A DNA stretch of 64,000 nt from Toxotes chatareus (GCA_016801885.1 CM028901.1:15635095-15699094), one strand, 5' to 3'. Shown: positions 1 through 12,721, counted from the first letter of the stretch. Program-made: numbers and translations. Notes: generated by a model from the sequence alone, not told the origin.

Positions 1-58
1 CTAATCTAAACATGAGAGAATTAAATTGTAACTTTTCTTGCATTCTTGTTTAATAAAA

Positions 59-103
59 GCAGTGTTGCTTCCTTAAGCTTATTACTTAAGGAAGCAACAC
101 TGC
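59..103. repeat. Perfect 19-bp inverted repeat (hairpin)
   Basis: Positions 59-77 are the exact reverse complement of 85-103, separated by a 7-nt loop. Pairing stops at both ends because 58 and 104 are both A. The stem is shorter than a usual pre-miRNA, so it may be a fold-back insertion rather than an RNA gene. Confidence 0.9.
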
Positions 104-1089
104 AAAAACCATCGCTATTCAATCAAAGTCTCAGTCTGCATCAAACTTATTCCATCAGTTCTGGCAGCTGCCTTTGCACTGGCTATGTATAATTCATAAT
201 GAGGGTAAAGATATTTGGGGGTATACAGTGTTGTTCTGATCTAGAACTACTAAACATTCTCTTATCGATGGTTGTTGTCAAAGGAAAACTCATGTAGCAG
301 CATCACAGCACAAGCGAAGTGCAGCAGTTCAGGGAAGTGACCTTCACTATTCACAATGTATACTCGGCACAGGACTACTGCCTGTGAACAGTGAATATGT
401 CCATAAGACTGTACAAAGCACAATAAAACAAGGGGAGTAATTTAGAGGCCCGTCAACCAATTAAAAGAAAGAAAGGAAGACAGAAAAATGCTCTCAATGA
501 TGAGAAATTGACTCAAGAAACTGATACTGTTTTTCTCTCATTTCAGGATTATTAATAGGCGAGCGAGTTTCCTACAAAGGCTTTGAGGAAACAAGGAACA
601 CATTCAAGGATTGTCCTTTGAGGAAATCGTAGATGCTCCCATTGTCCAGTGCAGAGACACTTGTGGTATGATAATATGATAAATGCCCATGATACGTCAA
701 AGGTGTTCAAAGAAGTCTGGCAGGAAAAAGGAGTTTCCTGGATTCAAATGTGCACATGGTGCGTGTCCTAACTCACTGGAACATGCCCTCTTTTCAAACT
801 GTGATGAACAGCTAGTTTCAAACAGGTAAAAACACGAAATAAAAATAAAGAAAAGAAAGAAACTAGACAATTCCCCTGTGGGAAATCGTGAGAGTGGTGC
901 GGTGTGCTGTACTGTTACTGTACAGCAGAAACTAAAATATATTCATGACCTTTGTGAATGAAAGAATGACAAAAGTGAGGGTGGGAGAAGATGAAGAAGA
1001 GAGTGAGCGTAGGACGGATAGAAAAGGGTCCGAGTAGGAGATCTAAAGAGGAGTTAGGGAGGATAAAGAATGGACAAATGTCAATAGGT

Positions 1090-1121
1090 GTGGGTGGGTG
1101 GGTGGGTGTGTGTGTGTGTGT
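1090..1121 (+). repeat. Microsatellite (GGGT then GT)
   Basis: Short GGGT repeats run directly into a GT dinucleotide run. It is a simple sequence repeat with no other signal. Confidence 0.9.
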
Positions 1122-1628
1122 CGTTTAAATAAAAATAAATAACATATGAACAAATTACTTTGTGTCTCTAATTACATCACATTCAGTTTTATCATGAACA
1201 TGCTTATCGCAGTTCAACACAGACTGACCAGAGACTGGAAATGACACAGAGCATCAGCTAACAATCAGGAGGGAGCACAATAACAGCTAATACCAACCTC
1301 ACAGCACAAACTGAGGATGGTAAACCTTGGAAAGAATATCCCATACCATAAGAACCTAAAGCTAGAACAATAATTTGCTATGGTTTCTTCTGTTAAACAT
1401 ACAAATAATTCAGATGCCAATACAGGCTTGAAATTCATTCATAAAATCAATCACTTGGTAAAAATACAGCTTTAAGACAGAGTCAGCAACAGTCTAAATG
1501 AACAGCTACTTACAACAGTACTATGTCATATACCATTAAATTTAAAAAACAAAAAAAACAAACAAAACAAAAACAGGTACTAGCACGTGTTCAGACAGTT
1601 TCTACAGGGTTTGGATTCAGGTGTTCAA

Positions 1629-2421
1629 CTTCAAGTATGTCAATAGCATGTAGCTCAGTAGGAGCAAATAAATCATTACCAGGTTTGCCTTCTGAAATGG
1701 CTGTCACTCTGTTCGTATTTGTTTATAAAGATTAGCTGTTCTACTTCAAGTCGAAGTCTGTAATCCTTAAGACTTTCTCTTCAATTCAGCCCATGACAAT
1801 GCCTCATTTCAAGTATGTCAATAGCATGTAGCTCAGTACGAGCAAATTAATCATTATTGTTCAACCTGGTAAACCTGACACATCTATTAGGTTTTCACAG
1901 TGGTCACTGCGTCCATCATCACCACGAGATGGAAAATGAAGCAGAGATAGAAAAGTCCAAATGGACAGTAAGAAATTAAAAAGAAAAAAAAAAAAAAAAA
2001 AAATACATAAAAAAAATGTAAGACAAAGGATAACTATGAAAACAAAAGAATTAAAAAAACCTATACAAATAAATATGTAAAGTCAACCTAAAATAAATAA
2101 CATGACAAGTATATGGAAAAGGTGCTGAAGAACAGAACTGACAATTTGGGAGCAACGTGTGCAACATACAATGTAAACGTAAACAGCATGGATAAAGGGA
2201 GTAACACCATCACTGGAAGTTCAGCCACAGAATAAGGTCTCAGTTCATTCATAATCAAGTTAAAGAATCATTTCAGCAGAATTTAAACTTCAACATGTCT
2301 TCCTCACTCTGTTCCTTCAAGCACTGGAATGAGACCTTAACTGTGTCTTCCCCTCTAGTGTCTTTGACATAGTTCTTAAAACATAGTGAAAGGTTTCTCT
2401 ACCATCTATAAACATGTTTTC
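1629..2421. repeat. Array copy 0, internally deleted
   Basis: Three pieces of the unit are fused. Piece one is 1629-1678, from the segment starting CAAGTATGTCAATAGC. Piece two is 1680-1940, starting at the landmark. Piece three is about 1941-2421, which resumes near the A-tract segment that lies over 2 kb further on in complete copies. It is the most rearranged copy and marks the left edge of the array. Confidence 0.8.
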
Positions 2422-2880
2422 AGGTTTGCCTTCTGAAATGGCTGTCACTCTGTTCACATTTGTTTATAAAGATTAGCTGTTCTACTTCAAGTCAAAGCCT
2501 GTTATCCTTAAGACTTTCTCTTCAATTCAGCCCATGACAATGTCTCATTTCAAGTATGTCAATAGCATGTAGCTCAGCAGGAGCAAATTAATCATTATTG
2601 TTCAACCTGGTAAACTTGACACATCTATTAGGTTTTCACAGTGGTCACTGCGTCCATCATCACCACGAGATGGAAAATGAAGCAAATAAACCCAAACTGG
2701 GTGCATCTTTAATCTGAGCTATCTGAGTCATCTCTCTGCCAGGCTTCCTTCCCTTACCCTGCCCACCACGTAATAAAAAAAAAAGTACAAACTCACCTAC
2801 ACTTAGACCTGACCCAAATAACCCCACGTCGCTTGATACCGCAATGAATCTTGTCCGAGATTGACCATACATATCGCTTC

Positions 2881-2904
2881 ACAGGGGAAGGAAAATTCCC
2901 CTGT
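2881..2904. repeat. Unit hairpin, copy 1
   Basis: ACAGGGGAA and TTCCCCTGT pair perfectly (9 bp) around a 6-nt purine loop. The same hairpin is kept in copies 2, 3 and 4, so it is an old feature of the unit. Confidence 0.85.
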
Positions 2905-4255
2905 TGGGAGGCCTCCCTATGTGCCGACGCCAAAAAACGTAAGAATCGCAAAACTTTTCCTCACCACACCTACTCCAACCTAGAAAGGCCCTACTCCAGT
3001 CTCCCCTTGGAACGAAACTTGGCAGAGCGAGACGAGCCAGTGTTTGACCTCAAAGTCCAACTCACCCTGCCTGTACAGTAAAGCCTCTATCAAAATTTGG
3101 CTGGTGATGATGGACAGCAGTGTAACTGTGCTCAGGACACAGGCTGAATACTATTAAAAAACTACTCTTACTTTGGAGGATCCCCAATCCATCTACATCA
3201 GACCTGCCTGTGTACCTCCAACATTTAATGATGGAAAACTTAGCAACTTACTCACCTAACAATGATTTTACTCAATATCAAAAAATGTGATCACAAATGT
3301 ATCTCAGATGCCAATACAGATTTTAAATGCATTGATAAAACATCATCCATGGGCTGAATAACCATTTGAGAAAGCCAATATCAAAAACACATTTACACCC
3401 AATTCATCAGATCAGATCAGAACAGCAATGTTCTATCAATAAACCCATTTAAATCAGTCTCCTTGCTCACACTCTGCCTTTTTACCTCAACAGTAATCAC
3501 TTCTATAAACAGCAGACCTATGATGTACATATGTATATATAAATATGAAGACATATTTTTATCTATTCTGATATTGGGGTATATGTATATTCTAAGGGGT
3601 GGGTATTGTAGTTTTTTTTTTTTTTTTTTCTTTCTTCTGTCTTCCAACTCTTCTTCATACTATGTTGCATTTTCTTCATTTTGCATTGGGAGTTTGATTG
3701 TAACTACAGAATTTCCCTCCAGGGATTAAAGTTTCTCTGATTCTAACACACATATAAAGAAAATTGTGTTTGTTTCTATATCTAACGGAAAACAAAAACA
3801 AAAAACTAACAAAAAACAAAAACACAGCTGGACAATTCATTCATCACATGTGATCTATGAGCTGAAAAACCACTTGAGAAAGCCAACATCACAGATCCAG
3901 CTGTGTTTCGTTTGCACTTTCCTCAGACCGTGTCCTCTTGAGGCATCACAAGTGAAAAGCTGGTAAAACTTCAGTTCCAACAACAGAGTTAATAAATGGT
4001 CACAGTCTGTGCTTAACCAGCACTTGAGCTTCACTATGCAGAAAATCAGCCCATCCACCTCCTAGATGCAGCAGACTCACTTCCTGGTCGTGTCCTGTAG
4101 TTTGAAGAGCAGCTTGCAGACTTGTGTGATGTGGGCTGCAACAGTCCTTCAGAGGTGAGGTCTGGAGATCTAGGCGGTGTCCAGGGCTTGCTGGATCAGG
4201 TCAGGCCACAACATTCCCCTTCCAGCCTTCCTTAAGGTTGGACATATGATTCAAA

Positions 4256-4341
4256 CTGAGAAAAAAAAAAAAGGCAATCATTAGCAATAAGTAAAAAGCA
4301 AACAGACTAAACCAAACCATCAACATGACCTCAGATCCTAC
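4256..4341 (-). other. Intron-like segment (86 nt), copy 1
   Basis: Read on the minus strand, AAAG is followed by GTAGGAT, then a branch-point-like GCTAATGAT, a long T-tract and CTCAG before TTTGAATC. Length and layout match a minimal fish intron. The flanking segments would be exons, but neither has a long open frame, so the transcript could be non-coding or a dead gene. Confidence 0.45.
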
Positions 4342-5718
4342 CTTTGGTTGCAGCTCTCTCTTCCTCTGACTAATTTCCCCTGACTATGGTGTCTTCTGCT
4401 TTCACATACTGTTGTGGAACAGTCCCGTGCATCCATCCCTGCAGGGTGGAACATCTGCTGGGAGTCTCCAAACTCATCTATCCATCAGTCCATTAAAAAA
4501 CTTCATCACATTCCAGTTCCTCTTCAGCAGGTTCTGTCGTGATCTTGTGGTCTTTGCAAACCCTTCCACATAGGCTCAGCAGTAATTAGCATGTCCAATG
4601 TCCTGATGTACATGGAGACAGTCTGAGAAGACGCTGTTGTCTTCTACTGCATTTTACACCTTTTGCAGACTAATCATATCAACAGGTTGACAGCTCCATG
4701 TCTTGGGCTCAGAGACAGAAAAGTCCAAATGTACAGTAAGAAACTAAAAAAAAAAAAAAAAAAAAAGAAAGAAAAAGATCAAGCTCTACAGAGTACAAGG
4801 TTTTGTTCAACCAAGTGACAAAGTTAAATAAATTGACAATAACAAAAAAAATGTAAGTTAAAGGATAACTACGAAAGCAAAAGAAAAAAACAAAACCCAT
4901 ACACACAAATGTGTAAAGTCAAAATAAAATAAATAACATGACAAGTATATGGAAAAGGTGCTGAAGAACAGAACTGACAATTTGGGAGCAACGTGTGCAA
5001 CACACAATGTAAAAGTAAACAGCATGGATAAAGGGAGTAACACCATCACTGGAAGTTCAGCCACAGAATAAGGTCTCAGTTCATTCATAATCAAGTTAAA
5101 GAATCATTTCAGCAGAATTTAAACTTCAACATGTCTTCCTCACTCTGTTCCTTCAAGCACTGGAACGAGACCTTAACTGTGTCTTCCCCTCTAGTGTATT
5201 TAACATAGTTCTTAAAACATAGTGAAAGGTTTTTTTCTAGCATCTGTAAACATCTTTTCAGGTTTACCTTCTGAAATGGCTGTCACTCTGTTCACATTTG
5301 TTTATAAAGATTAGCTGTTCTACTTCAAGTCAAAGCCTGTTATCCTTAAGACTTTCTCTTCAATTCAGCCCATGACAATGTCTCATTTCAAGTATGTCAA
5401 TAGCATGTAGCTCAGTAGGAGCAAATTAATCATTATTGTTCAACCTGGTAAACTTGACACATCTATTAGGTTTTCACAGTGGTCACTGCGTCCATCATCA
5501 CCACGAGATGGAAAATGAAGCAAATAAACCCAAACTGGGTGCATCTTTAATCTGAGCTATCTGAGTCGTCTCTCTGCCAGGTTTCCTTCCCTTACCCTGC
5601 CCACCACGTAATAAAAAAAAAAGTACAAACTCACCTACACTTAGACCTGACCCAAATAACCCCACGTCGCTTGATACCGCAATGAATCTTGTCCGAGATT
5701 GACCATACGTATCGCTTC

Positions 5719-5742
5719 ACAGGGGAAGGAAAATTCCCCTGT
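5719..5742. repeat. Unit hairpin, copy 2
   Basis: Identical 9-bp stem and 6-nt loop as in copy 1. Confidence 0.85.
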
Positions 5743-7099
5743 TGGGAGGCCTCCCTATGTGCCGACGCCAAAAAACGTAAGAATCGCAAAACTTTTCCTC
5801 ACCACACCTACTCCAACCTAGAAAGGCCCTACTCCAGTCTCCCCTTGGAACGAAACTTGGCAGAGCGAGACGAGCCAGTGTTTGACCTCAAAGTCCAACT
5901 CACCCTGCCTGTACAATAAAGCTTCTATCAAAATTTGGCTGGTGATGATGGACAGCAGTGTAACTGTGCTCAGGACACAGGCTGAATACTATTAAAAAAC
6001 TACTCTTACTTTGGAGGATCCCCAATCCATCTACATCAGACCTGCCTGTGTACCTCCAACATTTAATGATGGAAAACTTAGCAACTTACTCACCTAACAA
6101 TGATTTTACTCAATATCAAAAAATGTGATCACAAATGTATCTCAGATGCCAATACAGATTTTAAATGCATTGATAAAACATCATCCATGGGCTGAATAAC
6201 TGTTTGAGAAAGCCAATATCAAAAACACATTTACAACCAATTCATCAGATCAGAACAGCAATGTTCTATCAATAAATACATTTAAACAAGTCATCAGTCT
6301 CCTTGCTCACACTCTGCCTTTTTACCTCAACAGTAATCACTTCTATAAACAGAAAACCTATGACGTACATATGTATATATAAATATGAAGACATGTTTTT
6401 ATCTTTTATGAAATCAGGGTACATGTATATCCTAAGGGGTGGGTATTGTAGTGTTTGAATTCTATTTATTTTTAATTCAAATTTATCTACAATTTTTATT
6501 TTTATCTTACTTTTGTCTTCCAACTGTTCTGCATACTGCATTACATTTTCTTCATTTTGCATTGGGAGTTTGATTGTAACTAAAGAATTTCTCTCCAGGG
6601 ATTAAAGTTTCTCTGATTCTGACACATAAAATTAAGTTTGTTTCTGATTCTAACAAAAAACAAAAACACAGCTGGACAATTCATTCATCACATGTGATCT
6701 ATGAGCTGAAAAACCACTTGAGAAAGCCAACATCACAGATCCAGCTGTGTTTCGTTTGCATTTTCCTGAGACCGTGTCCTCTTGAGGCATCACAAGTGAA
6801 AAGCTGGTAAAACTTCAGTTCCAACAACAGAGTTAATAAATGGTCACAGTCTGTGCTTAACCAGCACTTGAGCTTCACTATGCAGAAAATCAGTCCATCC
6901 ACCTCCTAGATGCAGCAGACTCACTTCCTGGTCGTGTCCTGTAGTTTGAAGAGCAGCTTGCAGACTTGTGTGATGTGGGCTGCAACAGTCCTTCAGAGGT
7001 GTGGTCCGGAGATCTAGGCGGTGTCCAGGGCTTAGTGGATCAGAACAGGCCACAACATTCTCCTTTCAGCCTTCCCTAAGGTTGGACATATGATTCAAA

Positions 7100-7183
7100 C
7101 TGAGAAAAAAAAAAAACAATCATTAGCAATAAGTAAAAAGCAAACAAACTAAACCAAACCATCAACATGACCTCAGATTTTAC
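7100..7183 (-). other. Intron-like segment (84 nt), copy 2
   Basis: Same arrangement as in copy 1, with donor GTAAAA, branch-like GCTAATGAT, a T-tract and CTCAG. The 3' end of the upstream exon-like part is shorter here because about 14 bases near 7196 are missing. Confidence 0.45.
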
Positions 7184-7568
7184 CTTTGGTTGCGGCTAAT
7201 TTCCCCTGACTATGGTGTCTTCTGCTTTCACATACTGTTGTGGAACAGTCCCGTGCATCCATCCCTGCAGGGTAGAACATCTGCTGGGAGTCTCCAAACT
7301 CATCTATCCATCAGTCCATTAAAAAACTTCATCACATTCCAGTTCCTCTTCAGCAGGTTCTGTCGTGGTCTTGTGATCTTTGCAAACCCTTCCACATAGG
7401 CTCAGCAGTAATTAGCATGTCCAATGTCCTGATGTACATGGAGACAGTCTGAGAAGACGCTGTTGTCTTCTACTGCATTTTACACCTTTTGCAGACTAAT
7501 CATATCAACAGGTTGACAGCTCCATGTCTTGGGCTCAGAGACAGAAAAGTCCAAATGTACAGTAAGAA

Positions 7569-7606
<38 letters not shown>

Positions 7607-8561
7607 TCAAGCTCTACAGAGTACAAGGTTTTCTTCATCCAAGTGACAAAGTTTAAAAAAAAAAAAAAGTAAGACAAAGGATAACTATAAAAACAAAAGA
7701 ATAAATAAAACCTATACACATAAATATGTAAATTCAAACTAAAATAAATAACATGACAAGTATATGGAAAAGGTACTAAAGAACAGAACTGATAATTTTG
7801 GAGCAACGTGTGCAACACACAATGTAAAAGTAAACAGCATGGATAAAGGGAGTAACACCATCACTGGAAGTTCAGCCACAGAAAAAGGTCTCAGTTCTTT
7901 CATAATCAAGTTAAAGAATCATTTAAGCAGAATTTAAACTTCAACATGTCTTCCTCACTCTGTTCCTTCAAGCACTGGAACGAGGCCTTAACTGTGTCTT
8001 CCCCTCTAGTGTCTTTGACATAGTTCTTAAAACATAGTGAAAGGTTTCTCTACCATCTGTAAACATCTTTTCAGGTTTGCCTTCTGAAATGGCTGTCACT
8101 CTGTTCACATTTGTTTATAAAGATTAGCTGTTCTACTTCAAGTCAAAGCCTGTTATCCTTAAGACTTTCTCTTCAATTCAGCCCATGACAATGTCTCATT
8201 TCAAGTATGTCAATAGCATGTAGCTCAGTAGGAGCAAATTAATCATTATTGTTCAACCTGGTAAACTTGACACATCTATTAGGTTTTCACAGTGGTCACT
8301 GCGTCCATCATCACCACGAGATGGAAAATGAAGCAAATAAACCCAAACTGGGTGCATCTTTACAGTAGTCTGAGCTATCTGAGTCGTCTCTCTGCCAGGC
8401 TTCCTTCCCTTACCCTGCCCACCACGTAATAAAAAAAAAAGAAAAAAAAAGAAAAGAAAAAAACAGTACGAACTCACCTACACTTAGACCTGACCCAAAT
8501 AACCCCACGTCGCTTGATACTGCAATGAATCTTGTCCGAGATTGACCATACGTATCGCTGT

Positions 8562-8585
8562 ACAGGGGAAGGAAAATTCCCCTGT
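8562..8585. repeat. Unit hairpin, copy 3
   Basis: Identical stem and loop. The flanking base on the left differs from copy 1 (CGCTGT rather than CGCTTC), so the hairpin is preserved while its neighbours vary. Confidence 0.85.
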
Positions 8586-9926
8586 TGGGAGGCCTCCCTA
8601 TGTGCCGACGCCAAATAAACATAAGAAATGGCAAAACGTTTCATCACCACACCTACTCCAACCTAGAAAGGCCCTACTCCAGTCTCCCCTTGGAACGAAA
8701 CTTGGCAGAGCGAGACGAGCCAGTGCTTGACCTCAAAGTCCAACTCACCCTGCCTGTACAATAAAGCTTCTATCAAAATTTGGCTGGTGATGATGGACAG
8801 CAGTGTAACTGTGCTCAGGACACAGGCTGAATACTATTAAAAAACTACTCTTACTTTGGAGGATCCCCAATCCATCTACATCAGACCTGCCTGTGTACCT
8901 CCAACATTTAATGATGGAAAACTTAGCAACTTACTCACCTAACAATGATTTTACTCAATATCAAAAAATGTGATCACAAATGTATCTCAGATGCCAATAC
9001 AGATTTTAAATGCATTGATAAAACATCATCCATGGGCTGAATAACTGTTTGAGAAAGCCAATATCAAAAACACATTTACAACCAATTCATCAGATCAGAA
9101 ATGTTCTATCAATAAATCCATTTAAACCAGTCTCCTTGCTCACACTCTGCCTTTTTACCTCAACAGTAATCACTTCTATAAACAGCAGACCTATGATGTA
9201 CATATGTATATATAAATATGAAGACATATTTTTATCTATTCTGATATTGGGGTATATGTATATTCTAAGGGGTGGGTATTGTAGTTTTTTTTGTTTTTTT
9301 CTTTCTTCTGTCTTCCAACTCTTCTTCATACTACGTTGCATTTTCTTCATTTTGCATTGGGAGTTTGATTGTAACTAAAAAAATTCCCTCCAGGGATTAA
9401 AGTTTCTCTGATTCTAACACACATATAAAGAAAATTGTGTTTGTTTCTATATCTAACGGAAAACAAAAACAAAAAACAAACAAAAAACAAAAAACACAGC
9501 TGGACAATTCATTCATCACATGTGATCTATGAGCTGAAAAACCACTTGAGAAAGCCAACATCACAGATCCAGCTGTGTTTCGTTTGCACTTTCCTCAGAC
9601 CGTGTCCTCTTGAGACATCACAAGTGAAGAGCTGGTAAAACTTCAGTTCCAACAACAGAGTTAATAAATGGTCACAGTCTGTGCTTAACCAGCACTTGAG
9701 CTTCACTATGCAGAAAATCAGTCCATCCACCTCCTAGATGCAGCAGACTCACTTCCTGCTCGTGTCCTGTAGTTTGAAGAGCAGCTTGCAGACTTGTGTG
9801 ATGTGGGCTGCAACAGTCCTTCAGAGGTGAGGTCTGGAGATCTAGGCGGTGTCAGGGCTTGCTGGATCAGGTCAGGCCACAACATTCCCCTTCCAGCCTT
9901 CCTTGAGGTTGGACATATGATTCAAA

Positions 9927-10021
9927 CTGAGAAGAGAAAAAAAAAAAAAAAAGACAATCATTAGCAATAAGTAAAAAGCAAACAAACTAAACCAAACCAT
10001 CAACATGACCTCAGATTTTAC
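9927..10021 (-). other. Intron-like segment (95 nt), copy 3
   Basis: Donor GTAAAA, branch-like GCTAATGAT, and a pyrimidine tract (T-run, then CTCTTCTCAG). All essential signals are intact. Confidence 0.45.
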
Positions 10022-10764
10022 CTTTGGTTGCGGCTCTCTCTTCCTCTGACTAATTTCCCCTGACTATGGTGTCTTCTGCTTTCACATACTGTTGTGGAAC
10101 AGTCCCGTGCATCCATCCCTGCAGGGTAGAACATCTGCTGGGAGTCTCCAAACTCATCTATCCATCAGTCCATTAACTCAAAACTTCATCACATTCCAGT
10201 TCCTCTTCAGCAGGTTCTGTCGTGGTCTTGTGGTCTTTGCAAACCCTTCCACATAGGCTCAGCAGTAATTAGCATGTCCAATGTCCTGATGTACATGGAG
10301 ACAGTCTGAGAAGACGCTGTTGTCTTCTACTGCATTTTACACCTTTTGCAGACTAATCATATCAACAGGTTGACAGCTCCATGTCTTGGGCTCAGAGACA
10401 GAAAAGTCCAAATGGACAGTAAGAAATTAAAAAAAATAATAATAATAAAATAAAAATAAAAGATCAAGCTCTACAGAGTACAAGGTTTTCTTCATCCAAG
10501 TGTCAAAATTAAAAAAAAAAAAAAAAAGTAAGACAAAGGATAAGTATAAAAACAAAAGAATAAATAAAACCTATACACATAAATATGTAAATTCAAACTA
10601 AAATAAATAACATGACAAGTATATGGAAAAGGTGCTGAAGAACAGAACTGACAATTTGGGAGCAACGTGTGCAACATACAATGTAAACGTAAACAGCATG
10701 AATAAAGGGAGTAACACCATCACTGGAAGTTCAGCCACAGAAAAAGGTCTCAGTTCTTTCATAA

Positions 10765-10953
10765 TCAAGTTAAAGAATCATTTAAGCAGAATTTAAACTT
10801 CAACATGTCTTCCTCACTCTGTTCCTTCAAGCACTGGAACAAGGCCTTAACTGTGTCTTCCCCTCTAGTGTCTTTGACATAGTGAAAGGTTTCTCTACCA
10901 TCTGTAAACATCCTTTCAGGTTTGCCTTCTGAAATGGCTGTCACTCTGTTCAT
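10765..10953 (-). pseudogene. Short protein-like relic in array unit (death-fold-like?)
   Basis: On the minus strand this frame encodes about 60 residues ending ...LKEQSEEDMLKFKFCLND and a few more before the stop. The acidic SEED followed by KFKF and a leucine register resembles helices 1-2 of pyrin (PYD) domains, which are common in fish immune genes. There is no family-level proof, and the frame stops just after this block. In copies 0-2 the same place has TGC-TGA instead of TGC-TTA, so it is closed by a stop. It starts at GTG and has no upstream ATG. I read it as a relic of a coding exon at best. Confidence 0.25.
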
Positions 10954-11371
10954 AAAGATTAGCAGTTCTACTTCAAGTCAAAGCCTGTTATCCTTAAGAC
11001 TTTCTCTTCAATTCAGCCCATGACAATGCCTCATTTCAAGTATGTCAATAGCATGTAGCTCAGTAGGAGCAAATTAATCATTATTGTTCAACCTGGTAAA
11101 CCTGACAACTATTAGGTTTTCACAGTGGTCACTGCGTCCATCATCACCACGAGATGGAAAATGAAGCAAATAAACCCAAACTGGGTGCATCTTTAATCTG
11201 AGCTATCTGAGTCGTCTCTCTGCCAGGCTTCCTTCCCTTACCCTGTCCACCCCGTAATTAAAAAAAAAAAAAAAAGTACAAACTAACCTACACTTAGACC
11301 TGACCCAAATAACCCCACGTCGCTTGATACTGCAATGAGTCTTGTCCGAGATTGACCATACGTATCGCTTT

Positions 11372-11395
11372 ACAGGGGAAGGAAAATTCCCCTGT
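11372..11395. repeat. Unit hairpin, copy 4
   Basis: Identical stem and loop. This is the last copy that has it, because copy 5 is deleted here. Confidence 0.85.
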
Positions 11396-12721
11396 TGGGA
11401 GGCCTCCCTATGTGCCAACGCCAAATAAACATAAGAAATGGAAAAACGTTTCATCACCACACCTACTCCAACCTAGAAAGGCCCTACTCCAGTCTCCCCT
11501 TGGAACGAAACTTGGCAGAGCGAGACGAGCCAGTGCTTGACCTCAAAGTCCAACTCACCCTGCCTGTACAATGATGATGGACAACAGTGTAACTGTGCTC
11601 AGGACACAGGCTGAATACTATTAAAAAAAAACTACTCTTACTTTGGAGGATCCCCAATCCATCTACATCAGACCTGCCTGTGTACCTCCAACATTTAATG
11701 ATGGAAAACTTAGCAACTTACTCACCTAACAATGATTTTACTCAATATCAAAAAATGTGATCACAAATGTATCTCAGATGCCAACACAGATTTTAAATGC
11801 ATTGATAAAACATCATCCATGGGCTGAATAACTGTTTGAGAAAGCCAATATCAAAAACACATTTACAACCAATTCATCAGATCAGAACAGCAATGTTCTA
11901 TCAATAAACCCATTTAAACCAGTCTCCTTGCTCACACTCTGCCTTTTTACCTCAACAGTAATCACTTCTATAAACAGACCTATGATATACATATGTATAT
12001 ATAAATATGAAGACATGTTTTTATCTTTTATGATATCAGGGTATATGTATATTCTAAGGGGTGGGTATTGTAGTGTTTGAATTCTATTTATTTTTAATTC
12101 AAACTTATCTAAAATTTTTATTTTTATCTTACTTTTGTCTTCCAACTCTTCTACATACTTCATTGCATTTTCTTCATTTTGCATTGGGAGTTTGATTGTA
12201 ACTAAAGAATTTCTCTCCAGGGATTAAAGTTTCTCTGATTCTGACACATACAAATAAGTTTGTTTCTGATTCTAACAAAAAACAAAAACACAGCTGGACA
12301 ATTCATTCATCACATGTGATCTATGAGCTGAAAAACCACTTGAGAAAGCCAACATCACAGATCCAGCTGTGTTTCATTTGCATTTTCCTGAGACCGTGTC
12401 CTCTTGAGGCATCACAAGTGAAAAGCTGGTAAAACTTCAGTTCCAACAACAGAGTTAATAAATGGTCACAGTCTGTGCTTAACCAGCACTTGAGCTTCAC
12501 TATGCAGAAAATCAGTCCATCCACCTCCTAGATGCAGCAGACTCACTTCCTGCTCGTGTCCTGTAGTTTGAAGAGCAGCTTGCAGACTAGTGTGATGTGG
12601 GCTGCAACAGTCCTTCAGAGGTGAGGTCTGGAGATCTAGGCGGTGTCCAGGGCTTGCTGGATCAGGTCAGGCCACAACATTCTCCTTCCAGCCTTCCCTA
12701 AGGTTGGACATATGATTCAAA

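Larger units (their letters stand above)
1..1600. other. Gene-free left flank
   Basis: I see no coding exon on either strand. The stretch is AT-rich and contains the 19-bp hairpin at 59-103, a GTGG/GT microsatellite near 1090 and an A-rich tract at 1541-1575. Open frames here are short and lack protein-like composition. Confidence 0.6.
2422..5259. repeat. Array copy 1, complete
   Basis: Reference copy of 2838 bp. It holds a GTGAGT donor-like site at 2796 (minus), the hairpin at 2881-2904, an 86-nt intron-like segment at 4256-4341 (minus), and A-tracts near 2770, 3610 (T on plus), 4261 and 4747. A 76-residue open frame at 2851-3081 starts at TTG, not ATG, and I do not treat it as a gene. The closest sibling is copy 2, which encodes the identical 76-residue string. 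Confidence 0.9.
5260..8072. repeat. Array copy 2, complete
   Basis: This copy is 2813 bp and nearly identical to copy 1 through the 5500-6100 part. The donor-like GTGAGT is at 5634 (minus), the hairpin at 5719-5742, and the intron-like segment at 7100-7183. A long A-tract sits at 7573-7604. The segment around 6455-6510 differs from copy 1 and resembles copy 4, which suggests exchange between copies. Confidence 0.9.
8073..10917. repeat. Array copy 3, complete
   Basis: This copy is 2845 bp. The donor-like GTGAGT is at 8477 (minus), the hairpin at 8562-8585, and the intron-like segment at 9927-10021. A small insertion near 8617 breaks the frame that is open in copies 1 and 2. The A-rich tract at 8430-8464 is expanded. 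The 9240-9300 part follows copy 1 rather than copies 2 and 4. Confidence 0.9.

Noticed and set aside
2851..3081. 76-codon plus frame, identical in copies 1 and 2 of the array
   Set aside because: It begins at TTG with no ATG, is broken by an insertion in copies 3 and 4, and its identity simply reflects recent duplication of the DNA.
3855..4058. 67-codon minus frame ending GFLKWFFSS, kept in most array copies
   Set aside because: Conserved because copies are young. Cys/Leu-rich with no domain, and not continued across the mini-intron in frame.
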